Origin: Pseudonocardia nematodicida
Lineage (GTDB): Bacteria > Actinomycetota > Actinomycetes > Mycobacteriales > Pseudonocardiaceae
NCBI RefSeq assembly: GCF_040105385.1
Contig: NZ_JBEDNQ010000019.1
Coordinates: 1 to 64,000 of the forward strand
DNA: 64,000 bases
Direction: 5' to 3'
The notes beneath the pieces are model-generated. The model worked only from the letters and a program-made list of their open reading frames with translations, was not told where the DNA came from and did not search any database. The position numbers and the translations under genes are program-made. Positions 42,359 through 51,008 of the stretch are shown here, in pieces (positions within the stretch are counted from its first letter, which is position 1; each line of letters starts with the position of its first letter).

Positions 42359-43085
42359 GACCGGCTCCCGCCCGGCGCGGACCGGCCCCGGCCGGCGCCG
42401 GCACCCGCACCGCCCGCTCCACCGCCAGGGTCCGGCGCAGCAGCTCGCGGTCCGCGGCGGCGAGCACCGCCGCGCGCACCCGCCGGGCGAGCTCGTCCGC
42501 CCGGGCGGCCCGGACCGTGCGGACCCGGGCCAGCGTCACCGCACCGATCACCAGCACCAGCCCGGCCAGCGCCAGCGCCAGACCGGGCCCGGCGGTGGCG
42601 ACGACCTGACGGAGACCGAGGACCCCGGAGACCAGCGAACCCGACCCCAGCCAGACCGGGAGCAACGTCCCGGTGAGCGTCGCACCGGTCACCCTCGGTG
42701 CACGACGACCGGGCGGAATCCTCCGGACCGACGACCGGGGGAGCGCTCCGGCCGCGGCCGAGGCGAGAAGCGGCGCGCCGGATCGTGACGGAGGGTGAAT
42801 GACATATGCCATACCTGCGCCCGTTCGGCCCAACGAGACGGTGGCGTACGCGCGACGCAGGGCCGGGCCGCAACGGCGCGCCCAGTCGTCGTCGAGGGCC
42901 GTGCCGGCGGGTTCCAGCGCCGTCGCCCACCACGCCGGGTCGGCCGACCGGCCGGGACGCCGCACCGCCCGCCTCGCCACGGCGTCGACCTGCGACGACA
43001 GCGCCTCGGCGCAGTCCATCCGGGCCATCGCGAGTGCCGGACGCAATTCGCCGAGAGGGTCGACCCGGGCACGGAACAGCGGCAT
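42348..43085 (-). CDS. two-helix membrane protein of unknown function
   Basis: A 245-residue product. The N-terminal 140 residues are soluble and Ala/Arg-rich (E-L-R-P-A-L-A-M-A-R-M-D). Hydrophobic segments follow near 155-175 and 180-200 (L-A-L-A-L-A-G-L-V-L-V-I-G-A-V), then a charged helix and a Pro/Ala/Arg tail. No family recognised. The ATG at 43085 is preferred because upstream sequence in this frame belongs to the opposite-strand gene region. Operon with the calcium-loop gene. Confidence 0.65.
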   Translation of the reverse strand: MPLFRARVDPLGELRPALAMARMDCAEALSSQVDAVARRAVRRPGRSADPAWWATALEPAGTALDDDWARRCGPALRRAYATVSLGRTGAGMAYVIHPPSRSGAPLLASAAAGALPRSSVRRIPPGRRAPRVTGATLTGTLLPVWLGSGSLVSGVLGLRQVVATAGPGLALALAGLVLVIGAVTLARVRTVRAARADELARRVRAAVLAAADRELLRRTLAVERAVRVPAPAGAGPRRAGAGRAA

Positions 43086-43341
43086 GGGCGGAAGTGTCGC
43101 CGGCACCCCGGATGATCGGCTCCGTAGGACTGCGGAACGATCACGAGGGGCGGTCGCGACGGCGCTACCGTTCCATGAACCACATCCCGGATCCGGACGA
43201 ATCAACCGACCGGGGCAACCCCCCGGACGTCCGATGCGTCTGAACGGTCGGGTGACCCCGACCGCCCGAACCGGCACGAAGACCGCAACCGGACCGTGAC
43301 GTCGTCGTTGGACGTACCGAGCGGACCTGTATGGAGGAAGT

Positions 43342-44310
43342 GTGAGCGCCGTTACTCCCGCCCGCCCGGCCGTCGACCCCGAGATGGCCGCGCCCGCGCG
43401 CCCGGGGCACCAGACCGGCTCCGGGACGGGACAGACGCCCTTCCCGGCGAGTGCCCCCGCCCGTGGTGCGGCTGCCCGCGCCGTGGAGCAGCCGATCGAC
43501 GGCCCGGAGGGCTTCCGCCGCCCCCGGCCCCGCCCCGCGCCGCGCCGCAGCCCGAACCCGGCCGTGTCGGTGATCGTCCCGACCCGGAACGAGGCGCGGA
43601 ACCTGGAGATCGTGCTGCCGGCCATCGCCGCGGTGCGGCCGGCCGTGCACGAGGTGATCGTGGTCGACGGCAACTCGACCGACAACACCGTCGCCGTCGC
43701 CCGTCGCACGCTGCCCTGGGCCCGCGTGATCACCCAGACCCGCAAGGGCAAGGGCAACGCGATGGCGTGCGGGTTCTCCGCCGCGACCGGTGACGTCCTG
43801 GTCATGTTCGACGCCGACGGCTCGGCCGACCCGAACGAGATCCCGGCGTTCGTCAAGGCGCTGGTCGACGGCGCCGACTTCGCCAAGGGCAGCCGGTTCT
43901 GCAAGGGCGGCGGCTCGGACGACATCACGCTGCTGCGCAAGTCCGGCAACGCCGGCCTGAACACGGTCGCGAACCGGCTGTTCGGCACGAAGTACTCGGA
44001 CCTCTGCTACGGCTACAACGCGTTCTGGGCCGACCTGCTCCCGCAGCTCGAGCTCCCGGACCCGGCCGCCCCGAAGCCGGAGGACGGCTCGATGATCTGG
44101 GGCGACGGTTTCGAGATCGAGACCGTGCTCAACTGCCGGGTGGCCGCGGCCGACCTGACGATCACCGAGGTGCCGTCGGTCGAGCGTGAGCGCATGTTCG
44201 GCGAGACGAACCTGCGGACCTTCGCGGACGGCACCCGGGTGCTGCGTACGCTGATGGCCGAGCACCGTCGCATGGAGCAGCGCCGCAAGGCCTCGGGGTA
44301 CTCCCGCTAG
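43342..44310 (+). CDS. family 2 glycosyltransferase (dolichyl/polyprenyl-phosphate-mannose synthase-like)
   Basis: A 322-residue enzyme. A 70-residue Pro/Ala-rich leader precedes a GT-A domain: V-S-V-I-V-P-T-R-N-E-A-R-N, nucleotide-binding V-I-V-V-D-G-N-S-T-D-N-T, donor-site D-A-D-G-S-A-D (the DxD motif) and G-K-G-N-A-M-A. No transmembrane helix. GT2 members of this kind transfer sugars to lipid carriers or glycans; the acceptor is unknown. GTG start with GGAGGAAG at ideal spacing. Next gene is also a GT2. Confidence 0.87.
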   Translation: MSAVTPARPAVDPEMAAPARPGHQTGSGTGQTPFPASAPARGAAARAVEQPIDGPEGFRRPRPRPAPRRSPNPAVSVIVPTRNEARNLEIVLPAIAAVRPAVHEVIVVDGNSTDNTVAVARRTLPWARVITQTRKGKGNAMACGFSAATGDVLVMFDADGSADPNEIPAFVKALVDGADFAKGSRFCKGGGSDDITLLRKSGNAGLNTVANRLFGTKYSDLCYGYNAFWADLLPQLELPDPAAPKPEDGSMIWGDGFEIETVLNCRVAAADLTITEVPSVERERMFGETNLRTFADGTRVLRTLMAEHRRMEQRRKASGYSR

Positions 44311-44344
44311 ATCGGCCCCGCCTCGATCGGCCCTCGATCGGCCC
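44310..44344. repeat. short direct repeats in the glycosyltransferase spacer
   Basis: GATCGGCCC occurs three times (44310-44318, 44325-44333, 44336-44344) in the 94-bp spacer between the two GT2 genes. Probably slippage-derived. Confidence 0.5.
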
Positions 44345-44404
44345 TGCCCGAGAACCCGGCCCCTGCCGACCCCGGCGGGGCCGACCTTGAGGAGCGAGTA
44401 CGCC

Positions 44405-45409
44405 GTGAACGCCCTGCCGACCGCCACCGTGGTCGTGTGCGTCTACACCGAGAAGCGCTGGTTCGACATCAAGGCCGCCGTCGAATCCGTCGAGGCCCAG
44501 GACGTCACGCCGGTGGAGACGATCGTCGTCGTCGACCACAACGAACGGCTGCGCGAACGCGCCGAACACGAGTTCGGCCCGCGCGGCGTCGTCGTGGTGG
44601 CCAACGAGCGCGCCCAGGGCCTGTCCGGGGCCCGGAACACCGCCGTCGAGCTGGCCTCGGGCGAGGTCATCGTGTTCCTCGACGACGACGCGGCCGCCCG
44701 GCCCGGCTGGCTGGCCGCACTGCTCGCGCCGTACACCGACCCGGACGTGATCGGCGTCGGCGGGATCGCGCACCCGAAGTGGCCGGACGGCCGCCCGCGC
44801 ACCCTGCCGGGCTCCGCGCCGACCGATCCGGACGCCACCGGCGAGCTCGACTGGGTCGTCGGCTGCACCTACACCGGCCAGCCCACCGAGCGCTCCGAGA
44901 TGCGCAACCTGATGGGCTGCAACATGTCGCTGCGCGCCGAGGTGTTCAAGCGGGTCGGCGGGTTCGCCGAGGACATGGGCCGGATCGGGAAGAACCCGCT
45001 GGGCTGCGAGGAGACCGAGCTCTGTATCCGCGCCCGGCAGGCCTACACCGCCGACGGCCGGACGCCGCGGATCCTGTTCGAGCCGCGGGCCGCGGTCGAC
45101 CACCGGGTGTCCGACGACCGCGTGTCCTGGCGCTACCTGCTGCGCCGCGGCTGGGCCGAGGGGATCTCCAAGGCCGCGGTCTCCAGGGTCGTCGGGACCG
45201 GGGACTCGCTGTCCACCGAGAGCAGCTACACGATGAAGGTGCTGCCCAAGGGCGTGATCCGCGAGGCGAAGGACCGCAACCCGGCCTCGGCCGCGGCGAT
45301 CGTGGCGTGCTTCGGCGTCACCGCCGCCGGGTACGTCCGGGGCCGGCTGCCCGGTGCGACGGCGCACGTGCGGCTGCCCGCCGCCGGCGAGAACCCACCC
45401 GGTGCCTGA
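44405..45409 (+). CDS. family 2 glycosyltransferase (second)
   Basis: A 334-residue GT-A enzyme: A-T-V-V-V-C-V-Y-T-E-K-R-W, I-V-V-V-D-H-N-E-R-L, G-L-S-G-A-R-N-T-A-V, donor-site F-L-D-D-D-A-A-A-R near residue 98, and acceptor region G-C-E-E-T-E-L-C-I-R-A-R. A cysteine-rich pattern (M-G-C-N-M-S-L-R) is typical of GT2 enzymes. It is cytosolic or peripheral, with a weakly hydrophobic patch near the C-terminus. GTG at 44405 with GAGGAGCG. The 3' end overlaps trmB by 8 bp. Confidence 0.87.
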   Translation: MNALPTATVVVCVYTEKRWFDIKAAVESVEAQDVTPVETIVVVDHNERLRERAEHEFGPRGVVVVANERAQGLSGARNTAVELASGEVIVFLDDDAAARPGWLAALLAPYTDPDVIGVGGIAHPKWPDGRPRTLPGSAPTDPDATGELDWVVGCTYTGQPTERSEMRNLMGCNMSLRAEVFKRVGGFAEDMGRIGKNPLGCEETELCIRARQAYTADGRTPRILFEPRAAVDHRVSDDRVSWRYLLRRGWAEGISKAAVSRVVGTGDSLSTESSYTMKVLPKGVIREAKDRNPASAAAIVACFGVTAAGYVRGRLPGATAHVRLPAAGENPPGA

Positions 45410-46145
45410 GCCGGCGACCGACTCCCGCCGGGCCCCCGGCACCCGGATCCGTTCGTACGTCCACCAGCGCGTCCGGCTCTCCGAGGGCCAGGAGGCCGCG
45501 TGGGAGCGGCTGTGGCCGCGGCTCGGCGGTGAGGTCTCCGACGTGCTGCCCGGTGCGTGCGAGTCGTCCTGGGACCCGCACGTCGCATTCGGACGGTCGG
45601 CGCCGCTGGTCCTGGAGATCGGCCCCGGGATGGGGGAGACGACCGCGGCCCTGGCGGTCGCGGAGCCGGGGATCGACCACCTGGCCGTCGAGGTGTTCGA
45701 GCCGGGCCTGGCCCAGCTGCTCATGCGCGTCGAACAGGCCGGTCTGACCAACCAGCGGGTGCTGCGCGGTGACGCCGTCGAACTGCTGGACCGGGCGATC
45801 GCCCCGCGGTCGCTGGACGGCCTGCGGATCTTCTTCCCGGACCCGTGGCCCAAGCGGCGGCACCACAAGCGACGGTTGATACAGCCGGACTTCGTCCGGC
45901 TGGCCGTGTCCCGGCTCGTCCACGGTGGACGGCTGCATCTGGCCACCGACTGGCCGCACTACGCCGAGCAGATGCGGCGGGTGGTCACGGCGGAGCCGGC
46001 CCTGCGACCGGATGACGCCTTCCCCGTTGGGCCGGACGGTTGGCAGGCCCGTCCGTCCTGGCGGCCCGTGACCAAGTTCGAGGACCGCGCGCACGCCGAG
46101 GGCCGCCCGGTGCGTGATCTGGTGTACACCGCAGTTCACGGATGA
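45402..46145 (+). CDS. trmB: tRNA (guanine-N7)-methyltransferase
   Basis: A 247-residue TrmB. The SAM-binding motif is L-E-I-G-P-G-M-G-E-T-T near residue 69 and the signature F-F-P-D-P-W-P-K-R-R-H-H-K-R-R near 147, followed by A-T-D-W-P-H-Y-A-E. It makes m7G46 in tRNA. Start GTG at 45402, inside the end of the GT2 gene, gives a 40-residue N-terminal extension before the core (I-R-S-Y-V-H-Q-R-V is a conserved actinobacterial opening). Followed at 7 bp by the NOS gene. Confidence 0.92.
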   Translation: MPEPATDSRRAPGTRIRSYVHQRVRLSEGQEAAWERLWPRLGGEVSDVLPGACESSWDPHVAFGRSAPLVLEIGPGMGETTAALAVAEPGIDHLAVEVFEPGLAQLLMRVEQAGLTNQRVLRGDAVELLDRAIAPRSLDGLRIFFPDPWPKRRHHKRRLIQPDFVRLAVSRLVHGGRLHLATDWPHYAEQMRRVVTAEPALRPDDAFPVGPDGWQARPSWRPVTKFEDRAHAEGRPVRDLVYTAVHG

Positions 46146-46152
46146 GCTACCG

Positions 46153-48048
46153 ATGACACACTCAGAGTCACCGACTACCGTCGGAGTGTCCCCCGACACG
46201 CATCCCCGCCCGAGTGACCCCCGAAGGACGCCCGTGACGACGGTGGAGCACGCCGCGAGCAGCCCGCAGCCCGCGAACCCGACCAGGCCGGTCCGCCGTC
46301 CGCCCGGGTTCCGGCCGAGCCCGACGCCGCGTCCGGTGCCGTCCGAACCGGCCCGGCCCGCGGACCGGTCCGACCCGGCGCGGCCGGGGACGTCCGACCC
46401 CGCCCGGCCCGGCGAGGCCGAGACCCGGGCGGTGACCGTCGTGCCGCTGGTGGGGGCGGTGGAGGGTACCGAGAGCAGCGGACGCGGAACGAGCATCGGC
46501 GCCGAGAGCAGCGGACGCGGAACGAGCATCGGTCCCACGCCGCCGCCCGCGCAGCCGAACGGTGGCGGGAGTGCCGACGCGGGTGCGGAAGCCACCACCG
46601 TGGTCGGTCGCGGCGACGCCGCCCCGGTGCCGGAGGCCCCGACCCTCAGCACGCCCCTGCGGGGATCGTCGGAGCAGAACAGGCCGACCCTCGCGACCCC
46701 GGCGCCGGAGGGCGCGACCGTCGCGACACCGCTGCCCGAGCGGGCCACGGTCGCGACGCCGCTGGACGGCCCCGCGCCCCGCGCCCGGCTGACCGTGATC
46801 CCCGCGCACCCGGCCCGGACCGGGACCGAGGGCCCCGCGGCCGCGACGGCCGTCGTCCCGGCCAACAGCACGCCGCGCCCGGCCGGTGGCTGCCCCGTCA
46901 CCGGGCACCCCGGTGGGGGGCATCCCACCCCGGCCGCCGTCCCGGACGAGCGCAACCCGGCCCCGGCCGACCCGGACGCCGCCGAGGACTTCCTGCGCCA
47001 GGTGTACGCCGAGACCGAGCCGCCGGCGCCGTTCGCCGACCGGCTGCGCCAGGTCCGGGCCGAGATCGACCGGCACGGCACCTACACCCACACCGCCCAC
47101 GAGCTCGTCTTCGGCACCCGGATCGCCTGGCGGAACTCCGCCCGTTGCATCGGCCGGCTCTACTGGCAGTCGCTGCAGGTCCGCGACCTGCGGCACCTGC
47201 AGGACCCGGCCGACGTCGCCCAGGAGAGCGTCGGGCACCTGCGGGCGGCCACCCGCGGCGGGAAGATCCGGTCGACGATCACGGTGTTCGCGCCGGACCG
47301 CCCCGGCCGGCCGGGCCCGCGGATCCGCAACGACCAGCTGGTCCGCTACGCCGGTCACCGCAACCCGGACGGCAGCGTGGTCGGCGACCCGTCGCAGACC
47401 GAGTTCACCGACCGCGTGGTGGCCATGGGCTGGCCGCGGCCGCACCCGCGGGGCCGGTTCGACGTGCTGCCGCTGCTGATCACCGGTTCGGACGGCCGGT
47501 CCCGGCTGTTCGACGTGCCGCCGGACGCGGTGCACGAGGTCCCGCTGCGCCACCCCGAGCACCCGTGGTTCGCCCGGCTCGGGCTGCGCTGGCACTCGGT
47601 CCCGGCGATCAGCAACATGCCGCTGGACATCGGCGGCATCGTCTACCCGGCCGCCCCGTTCAACGGCTGGTACCTCGACACCGAGGTCGGTGCCCGCAAC
47701 CTCGCCGACCCGGACCGCTACGACCTGCTGCCGGAGATCGCGGCGCGGCTGGGCCTGGACACCCGCTCGGTCCGCACGATGTGGCGGGACCGGGCGATGG
47801 TGGAGCTGGTGCGGGCGGTCACCTACTCGTTCGACGCCGACGGCGTCACGATGGCCGACCACCACACCGAGTCCGAGCGGTTCCTGCGGCACGTGGCCCG
47901 CGAGGAGGCCGCCGGGCGCAGCTGCCCGGCGGACTGGAGCTGGATCGTGCCGCCGATGTCGGGCTCGCAGACCCCGGTGTTCCACCGCTACTACGACACC
48001 CCGGACGCCGACCTGCGCCCGGCATTCCTGGACCCGCACCGCATCTGA
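46153..48048 (+). CDS. nos: nitric oxide synthase oxygenase with long disordered N-terminal extension
   Basis: A 631-residue protein. Residues 275-631 are a bacterial NOS oxygenase: heme-ligand motif W-R-N-S-A-R-C-I-G-R with Cys332, then substrate and pterin regions (P-P-D-A-V-H-E-V, I-S-N-M-P-L-D-I-G-G, F-N-G-W-Y, A-D-H-H-T-E-S-E-R-F). There is no reductase domain, as usual in bacteria, so electrons come from outside partners. The first 275 residues are Pro/Thr/Ala/Gly-rich, with an 11-residue unit E-S-S-G-R-G-T-S-I-G repeated near 107-127 and A-T-V-A-T-P-L repeated near 188-204. A C-P-V-T-G-H segment sits near 247. A later GTG at 46234 is an alternative start. Confidence 0.88.
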   Translation: MTHSESPTTVGVSPDTHPRPSDPRRTPVTTVEHAASSPQPANPTRPVRRPPGFRPSPTPRPVPSEPARPADRSDPARPGTSDPARPGEAETRAVTVVPLVGAVEGTESSGRGTSIGAESSGRGTSIGPTPPPAQPNGGGSADAGAEATTVVGRGDAAPVPEAPTLSTPLRGSSEQNRPTLATPAPEGATVATPLPERATVATPLDGPAPRARLTVIPAHPARTGTEGPAAATAVVPANSTPRPAGGCPVTGHPGGGHPTPAAVPDERNPAPADPDAAEDFLRQVYAETEPPAPFADRLRQVRAEIDRHGTYTHTAHELVFGTRIAWRNSARCIGRLYWQSLQVRDLRHLQDPADVAQESVGHLRAATRGGKIRSTITVFAPDRPGRPGPRIRNDQLVRYAGHRNPDGSVVGDPSQTEFTDRVVAMGWPRPHPRGRFDVLPLLITGSDGRSRLFDVPPDAVHEVPLRHPEHPWFARLGLRWHSVPAISNMPLDIGGIVYPAAPFNGWYLDTEVGARNLADPDRYDLLPEIAARLGLDTRSVRTMWRDRAMVELVRAVTYSFDADGVTMADHHTESERFLRHVAREEAAGRSCPADWSWIVPPMSGSQTPVFHRYYDTPDADLRPAFLDPHRI

Positions 48049-48138
48049 CTCTCTCCGGACCTCGCATCCCGGCGCCGTTCGCGCACCGGCTGCAGGTGGT
48101 GCGCGGTCGGTCCCCGGGGTGCGGGACCGCAACCGGCC

Positions 48139-48636
48139 TCAGGCCGGCGGCGGGGCCAGGCCCGGCACCTGGCGGGTGCGGCCGCGGAACTCGGCGACGA
48201 CCTCGCCGGCCGAGCCGTCGGGGCCGTCGGGGCCGTCGGGGCCGTTCGCGATCCGGACGGTGACGTCGTAGAGCCCGGACCGACCGGCCAGTGCCCGCTC
48301 GACCGCCTCGGCGACGAGCACGTCCCCGGTGCGGGCCGGGCGCAGGAAGGTGATGTCGGCGCCGGAGGCCACGGCCGAGACCCCGTGCGCGTTGCTGGCG
48401 TAGGCCATCGCCGCGTCGGCCAGCAGGAACAGGTACCCGCCGTGACAGATCCCGTGTCCGTTGGCGTGGTCGTCGCCGACCGTCATGGTGGCGGTCGCGC
48501 GGCCGGGCGCCACCCCGCTCAGGTCGACGCCCGCGGCCCGGGCCGCCCGGTCGGCCGCGCGCATCGCGGCGGCCGCCTCCTCCGCGACCCGCTGCGGTCC
48601 GGTCACCGTCTCGCTCGTCCGCGCCGACTCACTCAT
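48139..48636 (-). CDS. paaI: PaaI-like hotdog-fold thioesterase
   Basis: A 165-residue hotdog protein with G-H-G-I-C-H-G-G-Y-L-F-L-L-A-D near residue 62 (substrate and catalytic helix), A-S-G-A-D-I-T-F-L-R-P-A near 92 and a C-terminal strand. PaaI hydrolyses hydroxylated phenylacetyl-CoA in phenylacetate degradation; other paa genes are absent here, so only the fold is certain. A 9-bp unit repeated three times at 48222-48246 encodes G-P-D-G-P-D-G-P-D. Start at 48636, 88 bp from the divergent NYN gene. Confidence 0.82.
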   Translation of the reverse strand: MSESARTSETVTGPQRVAEEAAAAMRAADRAARAAGVDLSGVAPGRATATMTVGDDHANGHGICHGGYLFLLADAAMAYASNAHGVSAVASGADITFLRPARTGDVLVAEAVERALAGRSGLYDVTVRIANGPDGPDGPDGSAGEVVAEFRGRTRQVPGLAPPPA

Positions 48637-48723
48637 GCGCACAGTCTCACCCGGGATCGCCCGATCCGTCCTGGTCCGGCCCACCGGCGTGGATGATCGC
48701 CGGCTCCCGGCTAGGCTCGCCCC

Positions 48724-49380
48724 ATGAACGGCGGGGCGAACACCGGTACGGGCCACTACGGAAAGGCCGCACCGACCGGTCCGCTGGAGCGGGTGCTGCT
48801 CGTCTGGGACGCCCCGAACATGGACATGAGCCTCGGCTCGCTGCTCGGCGCCCGCCCGACGTCGGCCTACCGGCCGCGGTTCGACGCCGTCGGCCGCTGG
48901 CTGCTGGACCTGGCCGGCGTCGAGGCCGAGGCCGAGGCGTGTGTCTTCACCAACGTCGCGCCGGGCAGCATCGAGACCATCCGCCCGTGGGTCGAGGCGC
49001 TGCGCAACGTCGGCTTCGCCGTCTTCGCCAAGCCGAAGACCAGCGAGGACTCCGACGTCGACGACGACATGCTCGCCCACATCGACCTGCGGACGGGCGA
49101 GGGCCGGCTGCGGCACGTGGTGGTCGCCTCCGGCGACGGGCGCGCGTTCAAGGACCCGCTGGAGAAGCTGGTCGAGGGCGGCACCGACGTCACGGTGATC
49201 GGCTTCCGGGAGTACGCCGGGTTCGCGCTGTCCTCCGAGGTGATCTCCTTCCTCGACCTGGAGGACATGGACGGGGTGTTCCGCGAGCCGCTCCCGCGGG
49301 TCTCGCTCGACACCCTGCCCGACGAGGGCGCCTGGCTGCCGCCGTTCCGGTCGCTGCGCTCGCTGCTCGAGCGGCGCTGA
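48724..49380 (+). CDS. NYN-domain (PIN-like) protein, putative ribonuclease
   Basis: A 218-residue protein. NYN features: L-L-V-W-D-A-P-N-M-D-M near residue 26, T-S-E-D-S-D-V-D-D-D-M with paired Asp near 106, V-V-V-A-S-G-D-G-R-A-F near 130 and V-T-V-I-G-F-R near 156. The conserved Asp residues would bind metal for RNA cleavage. Function and substrate are not known. It is followed by the amidohydrolase gene 14 bp later on the same strand. Confidence 0.85.
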   Translation: MNGGANTGTGHYGKAAPTGPLERVLLVWDAPNMDMSLGSLLGARPTSAYRPRFDAVGRWLLDLAGVEAEAEACVFTNVAPGSIETIRPWVEALRNVGFAVFAKPKTSEDSDVDDDMLAHIDLRTGEGRLRHVVVASGDGRAFKDPLEKLVEGGTDVTVIGFREYAGFALSSEVISFLDLEDMDGVFREPLPRVSLDTLPDEGAWLPPFRSLRSLLERR

Positions 49381-49394
49381 GTACGGAGCCGGTG

Positions 49395-50735
49395 GTGACG
49401 GTTCTGCAGCGGCTCACCGCACCGGTCGCGCTGAGCTGCGCGCCCGGCTTCCCGGTCGTCCGGGACGCGGTGCTCGACATCGACGACACCGGCCGGATCG
49501 CCTGGTTCGGTCCGGCCACGTCGGCGCCGGCCACCGACGCCGTCGTGCGCCCGCTGCCCGGGCTGCTGATGCCGGGGCTGGTCAACACGCACTGTCACAC
49601 CCCGATGTCGGTGCTGCGGGGGATGGGCGGCGACCTGCCGCTGATGCCGTGGCTGACCGACGTCATGTGGCCCGCCGAAGGCCTGCTCACCGAGGACGAC
49701 GTGCACGCCGGGATGCTGTCCGGCTGCCTGGACCTGCTCCGGACCGGCTGCACCACCAGCGTCGAGATGTACTTCTTCACCGACGCGCTCGCCGACGCGG
49801 TGCGGACCGCCGGCTCCCGCGCCGTGCTCACCCCGGGGATCATCGCCGCGCCCGGCTGGGACCGGCTGGGCAGCTGGGAACAGATGCGCGACGCCGTCTC
49901 GGCCCGGATCGACGCCCACGGCCTGGTCCCGGACCCGGACGGCCGGATCGAGCTGGGCTACGGCCCGCACTCGGCGTACACGCTGCCGCCCGGGGCGCTG
50001 GAGTCGGTCACCGCCGCGGCCCGCGAGCGCGGCGCCCTGGTGCACACCCACGTCGCGGAGTCCCGCGGCGAGGACGCGGCGGTCCGCGCCGAGCACGGCT
50101 CGGTCCCGGCGATGCTCGACGCCGCCGGGGCGCTCGGGGGCCGGGTGCTGGCCGCGCACGCGGTGCACCTGTCCGACGACGACATCGGCGTCCTCGCCCG
50201 GCACGGCGTCGCGGTGGCGCACTGCCCGGGCTCCAACGCGAAGCTCGCCGCGGGCACCGCCCGGCTGCTGGACCTGCGCCGGGCCGGCGTCCGGGTGGGG
50301 CTGGGTACCGACGGTCCGGCGTCCTGCGACGACCTGGACCTGTGGCAGCAGGCCCGCCTCGCCGGGCTGCTGGCCCGGGTCGGGGCCGGCGACGCGGCCG
50401 CGCTCACCGCCGCCGACGTCCTGCTGATGGGCACCGCGGACGCCGCCGCCGCGATCGGCCGCGACGACCTCGGCGTGCTGGAGCCGGGCCGGTGGGCGGA
50501 CGTCGTGCACGTCGACACCGACGACTCGGCCTTCGTCGCGCCGTCCGACGACGCGCAGCTGGTGTCCAACCTGGTCTGGGCCGGGGGGTCCCGGCTGGTG
50601 CGTGACGTGTGGGTCGGCGGGGAGCAGGTCGTCGCCGACGCCGAGCCGACGAGGGCGGACCGCCGCGCGTCCCTGGACGCGGTCCGCTCGATCTCGTCCC
50701 GGCTGCGCCACGAGCTCGCCCCCGCCCGGACCTGA
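49395..50735 (+). CDS. amidohydrolase, MTA/SAH deaminase-like (TrzA/AtzA superfamily)
   Basis: A 446-residue metal-dependent amidohydrolase. Zinc ligands are in N-T-H-C-H-T-P-M-S near residue 60, H-T-H-V-A-E near 220 and A-H-A-V-H-L-S near 257; the catalytic Asp is in G-L-G-T-D-G-P-A-S near 305. The S-A-Y-T-L-P and C-P-G-S-N-A-K-L-A-A-G segments match 5-methylthioadenosine/S-adenosylhomocysteine deaminases. It probably deaminates an adenosyl or guanine-like substrate. Two adjacent GTGs (49392, 49395); the second has GGAG at better spacing. Confidence 0.87.
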   Translation: MTVLQRLTAPVALSCAPGFPVVRDAVLDIDDTGRIAWFGPATSAPATDAVVRPLPGLLMPGLVNTHCHTPMSVLRGMGGDLPLMPWLTDVMWPAEGLLTEDDVHAGMLSGCLDLLRTGCTTSVEMYFFTDALADAVRTAGSRAVLTPGIIAAPGWDRLGSWEQMRDAVSARIDAHGLVPDPDGRIELGYGPHSAYTLPPGALESVTAAARERGALVHTHVAESRGEDAAVRAEHGSVPAMLDAAGALGGRVLAAHAVHLSDDDIGVLARHGVAVAHCPGSNAKLAAGTARLLDLRRAGVRVGLGTDGPASCDDLDLWQQARLAGLLARVGAGDAAALTAADVLLMGTADAAAAIGRDDLGVLEPGRWADVVHVDTDDSAFVAPSDDAQLVSNLVWAGGSRLVRDVWVGGEQVVADAEPTRADRRASLDAVRSISSRLRHELAPART

Positions 50736-51008
50736 CACCCGCCACCACCGACCCGCATCCCGGTACGCGCACCCCGTCCACCGTCCCCGCACCGACTACA
50801 GCCGGTGCGAGAACGCCGCAGGTTGCGGGACCGTCGGCCCGGTGCGGGACGGCGCCGCGTGCGAGGCCGGCGCCCGGGGTGCGCGGAACGGCACCGCGCT
50901 CCGCGGAACGGCGCAGACGCGATCGAGGGGTACGTGAGCGTCGTGACGCGATGATCGAACTGATCCCAGGCACCCCTCGGCTGCGCCCGGGCGACCGAGG
51001 CCGGACGG

